Of a DNA stretch of 34,067 nt, positions 31,101 to 34,067 are shown piece after piece (the stretch's first letter is position 1; every line of letters begins with the position of its first letter). Both the position numbers and the translations under genes were made by a program. The stretch is from Glycomyces sp. NRRL B-16210 (GTDB lineage Bacteria; Actinomycetota; Actinomycetes; Mycobacteriales; Micromonosporaceae): contig NZ_JOGR01000019.1 in NCBI RefSeq assembly GCF_000719515.1, forward strand, positions 1 through 34,067, read 5' to 3'. The notes below the pieces were generated by a model. It worked only from the letters and a program-made list of their open reading frames with translations, was not told the origin of the DNA and ran no database searches.

Positions 31101-31706
31101 GTCCTTGACGCGCTGCTCGATCTGGTTGCCGTGGTCCATGATCTCCAGGAAGTAGTTCTCGGCCCCGAAGATGTCGCGGTAGTCCGAAGCCGCCTGGTAG
31201 GCCTCGTCCATCTGCCCGAGCCGCAGCCGGGTCTGCACCTCTCCCGAGGGGCAGCCGGTGGTGGCCACGATCCCGCTCGCGTTCGCGGCGATGAGCTCGC
31301 GGTCCATGCGCGGCTTGTAGTAGTAGCCCTCGAAGGAGGCGGCGCTGGAGAGGCGGAAGAGGTTCCGCAGGCCGGTGGCGTCGCGGGCGACCATCGTCAT
31401 GTGCGTGTAGGAGCCGGCGCCGGAGAGGTCGTCGCCGCGCTGGCTCGGCTCGCCCCACCAGACGGGCTTCTTGTGGAACCGGTCGTGCGGCGCGAGGTAG
31501 GCCTCGATGCCGATGATCGGCTTGACGCCGGACTTCTTGGCCTCCTGGTAGAAGGCGTAGCCGCCGTACATGTTGCCGTGGTCGGTCATGGCGATGGCGG
31601 GCTGGCCGAGCCGACCGGCCTCCGCGAACAGCGGTTTGAGTTTCGCGGCTCCGTCGAGCATCGAGTATTCGGTGTGCACGTGCAGGTGGACGTACTGGTT
31701 CGACAC
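28164..31706 (-). CDS. dnaE: DNA polymerase III alpha subunit
   Basis: A 1180-residue replicative polymerase, full length for actinobacterial DnaE1. The N-terminal PHP domain starts with HLHVHTEYSMLDG; in this group the PHP domain often proofreads. The catalytic aspartates are in PDIDIDFDDRR (about 416-426) and KMDFLGLRNL further on. Fingers, the beta-binding region and a C-terminal OB fold (about residues 1000-1080, RVAGILQNVAKRV) follow. It copies chromosomal DNA with the sliding clamp. The GTG at 31706 has GGGAG 7 nt upstream. CATATT (31736-31731, minus) may be its -10 box. No frameshift or missing motif seen. DnaA boxes lie 250-280 nt upstream. Confidence 0.97.
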   Translation of the reverse strand: MSNQYVHLHVHTEYSMLDGAAKLKPLFAEAGRLGQPAIAMTDHGNMYGGYAFYQEAKKSGVKPIIGIEAYLAPHDRFHKKPVWWGEPSQRGDDLSGAGSYTHMTMVARDATGLRNLFRLSSAASFEGYYYKPRMDRELIAANASGIVATTGCPSGEVQTRLRLGQMDEAYQAASDYRDIFGAENYFLEIMDHGNQIEQRVKDELYDLGRKMGIPPLVTNDSHFVTEAQKDTHAALLCVQSGSTLDDPKRFKFDGEGYFLRSAEQMYGVRSDELWQEGCANTLLVAEMVESYDEIFAVHDRMPVIEVPEGHDQGSWLREQVTAGLKDRFRGGEVPAEYLERAALELDVIITAGYPSYFLVVADLISHARSIGIYVGPGRGSAAGSLVAYAMRITNIDPIEHGLLFERFLNPERVSMPDIDIDFDDRRRGEMITYATEKYGKEFVAQVITFGTIKTKAAIKDAARVHHGQPGFSIAERITKALPPPVAAQDIPLSGILDPDHARYKEAGEVRSLIESDGEVRQIFDTALGLEGLIRNAGVHACAVILSSQPLADCIPMWARPDGSIITGWDYPSCEDIGLLKMDFLGLRNLTVIGDAVEAIKINKGVEIDLDTLSTDDAKAYELLARGDTLGVFQLDGTAMRELLKRMRPTEFNDIVAVLALYRPGPMEANSHNNYADRKNGRQQITPIHPELAEALEEILAETYGLIVYQEQIMKIAQRVAGFTMGQADTLRKAMGKKKVDVLEKMFGDFESGMLANGFGKEAIKTLWDIMLPFAGYAFNKSHAAGYGLVSYWTAYLKANYPAEYMAALLTSVGDSKDKAAVYLSECRKMGITVMPPDVNESRHVFHPVGEDIRYGMGAVRNVGANVVAGIIEAREEKGAYADFKDFLQKVPAPVCNKRTIESLIKAGAFDSLGHARRGLAEVHEKAIDAMVSIKKEEARGQFDLFGGMMPDTTETLGVDLTIADDEWERRDKLAFEREMLGLYVSDHPLNGFERLLSSNADRPIAALHGEEIPDGANVRVAGILQNVAKRVTKQGKLWASATLEDLAGSIEVRFFPNTYELVSDSLADDLVCCVKGKLDRRDGTAQLIAQDLAVLDTSTGPEANSAPITLALRAAAVNPALIEKLSDTFKTHRGEAQVRVQLANGPKVTMLALGDAWRVRPSVELSADLKALLGAGAVVG

Positions 31707-31955
31707 GCTTCGCTCCCGCTTTGACCTGTGAATATGTCCCCGACGGGCTCCGGCGCGACGCGCGGGCGGTGCAGTGGTGCGCGGTGGTGGCGCGTCTTCG
31801 GCGGCACTGCTGCGGCGCGTCTTCGGCGGCCCGGTTCAGACCTTCTAGCCTAGTCCGCCGCGCCGGGCAGCCGCGCCGGCTCCGCCCTCGTGAGGCTCTC
31901 GCCGAAACGCGCATCCGCACAATCCCGATATCACACGCACCCAAACCCCACCAAC

Positions 31956-32017
31956 TTATCCACAGGCCCGATTCGGTTATCCACAGGCCAAAAATTAATT
32001 CTTGCCAGTAGTTGACA
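31956..32017 (+). promoter_or_regulatory. Two perfect DnaA boxes between dnaE and the DUF4192 gene
   Basis: TTATCCACA occurs at 31956-31964 and 31977-31985, 21 bp apart and in the same orientation, so on the same face of the helix. The second is followed by AAAA, TTCTTG and CA, as upstream of ssd, and by TTGACA (32012-32017). The rest of this 330-base intergenic stretch (31707-32036) shows no likely gene. Confidence 0.7.
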
Positions 32018-32036
32018 TGTGACGGACAGTTGATCC

Positions 32037-33017
32037 ATGAACATGACACAAGCGAGAATCCGCCTCAACGGCCCCACAGACCTCCTGACGACGGTCCCGC
32101 TGCTCCTGGGTTTCCACCCCGCGGACAGCCTCGTGGTGGTGGGCCTCATCGGCGGCGAACTCCAATGCACCTTCCGCGTGAACCTGCCCGGTTCGGCCGA
32201 TCATCTCGAGCACCTGCCGGACCTGACCACGCAGTTGAGCGTCAACAACTGCGACGGGTGCGTGGTGATCGGCTACGGCGAGAAGGAGGTCGCGGAGGCC
32301 TCGGTCGAGCGCGCGGCCGTGCGGTTCCACGCGGCGGGCGTCGAACCGCTCGACAAGCTGCGTGTGTCGCGGGGCCGCTGGTTCAGCCTCACCTGCGACG
32401 AGCCGTGCTGCCCGCCCGAGGGACTGCCGGTCCCGGAGTCGTCTGCGGCGTCGTGCGAGGTGGCGGTCGCGGGCGGGTACGCGGAGACGGATCGCACGGC
32501 GATCGCCGACCAACTGGCCCCGGCCTCGCCGGGCCGGAGGGCGGCGGTGGAGAAGGCGGTGGCGGCCACGCTCGCGGCGGAGGCCGAACTCGACTGGGCC
32601 GCCCAGCGCTCGCTCGACCTCCACGCGATCGACCACTGGATGGCGGCCACGGCGCTGCCCGGCCCGGATGAGATCGCGATGGTGGGCCTGGCCTTGGGCG
32701 ACCTGGACATCCGCGACTACGCGCTGCGGCGCATCAACTCGGGCCAGTTCGAAGGCAACCGGGTCGACCTGTGGATCTGGGTGACCAGGCACATGGGCGA
32801 GGACCTCCTGGCCCCGGCCGCGACGGTGGCGGGCTTCGCCGCCTACAGGTTCGGCAACGGGGTGCTCGCCCTCGAATGCCTCGAACTGGCCCTGCGGTCG
32901 AGCCCGCACTACCGGCTCGCGCTGATGCTCATGGCGGCGCTGCAATCGGGAATCCCGCCGGCGGCGCTGTCGAAGGTCGGCTGCGGCGATAGGGAGGAAG
33001 CAGAGGTCAAGGACTGA
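32037..33017 (+). CDS. DUF4192 domain protein
   Basis: A 326-residue actinobacterial protein of unknown function. The N-terminal signature LLTTVPLLLGFHPADSLVVVGL (16-37) is typical of DUF4192. Two Cys-rich spots appear (NNCDGC, about 70-75, and TCDEPCCPPEG, about 119-129). The C-terminal half is helical, with an Ala/Leu repeat pattern. No signal peptide or membrane segment, so cytoplasmic. ATG 32037 is used; ATG 32043 is an equal alternative and neither has a strong ribosome site. It lies divergent from dnaE behind DnaA boxes, which may hint at a link to replication. Confidence 0.85.
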   Translation: MNMTQARIRLNGPTDLLTTVPLLLGFHPADSLVVVGLIGGELQCTFRVNLPGSADHLEHLPDLTTQLSVNNCDGCVVIGYGEKEVAEASVERAAVRFHAAGVEPLDKLRVSRGRWFSLTCDEPCCPPEGLPVPESSAASCEVAVAGGYAETDRTAIADQLAPASPGRRAAVEKAVAATLAAEAELDWAAQRSLDLHAIDHWMAATALPGPDEIAMVGLALGDLDIRDYALRRINSGQFEGNRVDLWIWVTRHMGEDLLAPAATVAGFAAYRFGNGVLALECLELALRSSPHYRLALMLMAALQSGIPPAALSKVGCGDREEAEVKD

Positions 33018-33311
33018 TCCAACGCAGCGCCAGACCCAAAGACCCGGCAGAACCCGAAGCGAAAGACCACCGACCAGAAAACCACGGGCGAAGGGCGAAG
33101 AAGAACGGGAAACGGCGAAGGGCGGCCGACGGCCGACGGTGAACAGCGAACAGCGAACAGCGAACAGCGAACAGCGAACAAGAAACCAAAACAACCCACG
33201 AAAGGAGCGGCCGATGAACGAACCGATGAGGCGCCGAAAGCGCCGCAGGCGAGGCCGGCGGTACTCGGGCTCAGAACCCCGGGATACAGGAGTCCTGGCT
33301 AGTCTGTGGGC
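33018..33311. repeat. Purine-rich spacer with heptanucleotide tandem repeat
   Basis: GAACAGC is repeated five times in a row plus a partial copy (33141-33180). Before it are shorter tandem runs (GGGCGAA, GGCCGAC). The + strand is strongly purine-rich here. Since 7 is not a multiple of 3, the array reads as the same peptide repeat in every frame and produces spurious ORFs. Copy number is likely variable between strains. Confidence 0.85.
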
Positions 33312-33522
33312 ATGGGTGAGTTCCCGAGCAGTTACGCCGCGATCGTTCTGGTCGGCGGCAAGGCCCGGCGATTCGCCGGGTGCGCGAAGAGCGAATTGGT
33401 CGTCGGGGGTGCGACGCTCCTGGAGCGGGTGCTGTCCGCGAGCGAGTCTGCGGCGGCGAGGGTGGTCGTGGGCGCGAGGCCCGCCGAGGCCGCGCCCCTG
33501 CCGGACGGGGTGCTCCAGGTGA
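33214..33522 (+). CDS. Possible small, very basic ORF before mobA
   Basis: ATG 33214 has a strong ribosome site (AAAGGAG, 6 nt away) and begins MNEPMRRRKRRRRGRRYSG. The frame runs 102 codons and overlaps mobA out of frame for about 210 nt, which argues against a full-length gene. It may be a short leader peptide or chance. Listed only because of the ribosome site. Confidence 0.22.
   Translation: MNEPMRRRKRRRRGRRYSGSEPRDTGVLASLWAWVSSRAVTPRSFWSAARPGDSPGARRANWSSGVRRSWSGCCPRASLRRRGWSWARGPPRPRPCRTGCSR
33300..33305 (+). promoter_or_regulatory. -10 box giving a leaderless mobA transcript
   Basis: TAGTCT ends 6 nt before ATG 33312, so the transcript would begin at the start codon. No Shine-Dalgarno sequence precedes this ATG. 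Confidence 0.5.
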
Positions 33523-33920
33523 TGGAGGACCCACCGGGCTCCGGCCCTGCCCGGTCGGTGGCCGCGGGCCTCCTCCAGGTGCCCGACGGCTGCGACCGGG
33601 TGGCGATCCTCGGCGGCGACCTGCCGTTCATGTCGGCGGACGCCTTGCGGCTCCTCCACGATCGCATGAGCGAGGCGGGGTCGGAGACCGGCGCGGTGTT
33701 CTGCGATGACGCGGGGCGCAGGCAGTGGCTGTGCGGCCTGTGGCCGGCAAAGCCGGTCCGGCAGAACGCGGCGGAGATCGAACCTGGCGCCCCGGCGAGA
33801 CACCTGTTCACCGGGATCGAAGTCGAGTCCGTGAGCTGGGACCAGGCGGGTCCGCCCCCCTGGTTCGACTGCGACACCCCGGACGACCTCGAACAAGCCC
33901 GCAACTGGGCCGCAGACTGA
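33312..33920 (+). CDS. mobA: Molybdenum cofactor guanylyltransferase-like protein
   Basis: A 202-residue MobA-like nucleotidyltransferase. The nucleotide-binding loop reads VLVGGKARRFAGCAKSELVV, a variant of LAGGxSxRMGxDK. ILGGDLPFMS carries the metal-binding Asp, and WFDCDTPDDLEQAR is the family C-terminal motif. MobA joins GMP to molybdopterin-Mo; relatives add CMP (MocA), so the base is not certain. It completes the pathway begun by moaA/moaD in this window, about 17 kb away. ATG 33312 is chosen for the leaderless -10 box; GTG 33306 is a two-codon-longer alternative. A terminator follows. Confidence 0.85.
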   Translation: MGEFPSSYAAIVLVGGKARRFAGCAKSELVVGGATLLERVLSASESAAARVVVGARPAEAAPLPDGVLQVMEDPPGSGPARSVAAGLLQVPDGCDRVAILGGDLPFMSADALRLLHDRMSEAGSETGAVFCDDAGRRQWLCGLWPAKPVRQNAAEIEPGAPARHLFTGIEVESVSWDQAGPPPWFDCDTPDDLEQARNWAAD

Positions 33921-33923
33921 ACC

Positions 33924-33948
33924 GCGGTTCGGGCACGACCCGAACCGC
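33924..33948 (+). terminator. Terminator after mobA
   Basis: A perfect 10-bp stem GCGGTTCGGG/CCCGAACCGC (33924-33933 with 33939-33948) with a CACGA loop, 3 nt past the mobA stop. Confidence 0.85.
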
Positions 33949-34025
33949 AAGGACGGTCAACGACGACCGTCGGCCGCTCGCCCCAAAGCGACGGCCCTCA
34001 ACACCGTGCACGACAACGACTTCCG

Positions 34026-34067
34026 GGCGGGTGGGCGCGGGGCGGGGTGGGTGGGGGAGGGGGGGGG
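34026..34067. repeat. G-rich window end, inverted copy of the left end
   Basis: The last 42 bases are nearly all G with scattered C, T and A, ending in a run of nine G. 34026-34051 is the reverse complement of the first bases of the window with one mismatch. The many G-runs could form a quadruplex and often stop sequencing or assembly. Confidence 0.7.

Noticed and set aside
28746..31724. 992-codon open frame on the plus strand
   Set aside because: Antisense to dnaE, whose protein is fully conserved. The antisense product has no recognisable domain.
31721..32011. 96-codon plus-strand frame upstream of the DUF4192 gene
   Set aside because: No ribosome site, runs across the DnaA boxes, and basic low-complexity product.
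32012..32040. TTGACA as -35 box of the DUF4192 gene
   Set aside because: With 17-18 nt spacing the -10 would fall on the start codon and has no TANNNT match, so this promoter cannot be supported.
33141..33180. CRISPR array
   Set aside because: The repeats are 7 bp with no spacers, and no cas gene is in the window. It is a simple tandem repeat.
33139..33522. Full ORF starting in the heptad array
   Set aside because: Its first part is only the tandem repeat read as a peptide, and it overlaps mobA out of frame. Only the part from ATG 33214 has a ribosome site and is kept at low confidence.

Overview
The window looks like chromosomal DNA of a high-GC actinomycete. Coding sequence is strongly GC-biased, there are many GTG starts and 1- or 4-nt overlaps (TGATG, ATGA), TANNNT -10 boxes sit 6-7 nt from start codons (leaderless transcripts), and the gene families are typical of actinobacteria (DUF4192, DUF4244 Flp, Ssd/TadA locus, CitA-type citrate synthase). 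A relative of Glycomyces/Stackebrandtia is my guess only; nothing here fixes the genus. The window begins with a C-rich tract and ends with a G-rich tract that are near-perfect inverted copies of each other, so the ends may be natural contig breaks.

Layout. (1) 364-6539, minus strand: a Tad/Flp pilus operon in the order ssd-tadA-(two tiny coupled ORFs)-tadB-tadC-flp-tadE-tadG-like, the same order as the mycobacterial Rv3660c-Rv3654c locus. Upstream are two perfect DnaA boxes. (2) 6803-12536: aldose epimerase-like (minus), citrate synthase citA, an exported PIG-L deacetylase with a large C-terminal domain, and serC. (3) 12599-16099: sulfotransferase (minus), fructosamine-kinase-like kinase, moaA and moaD. 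(4) 16267-19071: a minimal UvrD-like helicase-fold protein and a ParA/MinD-like ATPase with a long disordered N-terminus, whose 3' end overlaps a convergent TetR gene. (5) 19791-25611: a cobalamin-riboswitch operon, the most interesting part. It encodes an exported, membrane-anchored alpha/alpha-toroid protein, an exported, membrane-anchored DUF4430 protein, an ECF T component, a fused double ATPase, and an S component. (6) 25620-27972: cupin/ArsR divergent pair, FGE-like protein, DoxX-like membrane protein, and a Cys-less AhpD-like protein. (7) 28164-33920: dnaE (minus), a DUF4192 gene and mobA.

How the genes work together. The two surface proteins of region 5 resemble the two domains of animal transcobalamin/intrinsic factor (an alpha/alpha barrel plus a DUF4430-like beta domain). 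Here they are separate polypeptides next to a complete ECF importer under a B12 riboswitch. I read this as a surface B12-capture module feeding an ECF transporter. A TetR gene diverges from the operon across a perfect 25-bp palindrome, which suggests a second control layer. moaA/moaD and mobA serve molybdenum-cofactor synthesis. dnaE and the tad operon lie next to paired DnaA boxes set in a shared extended element.
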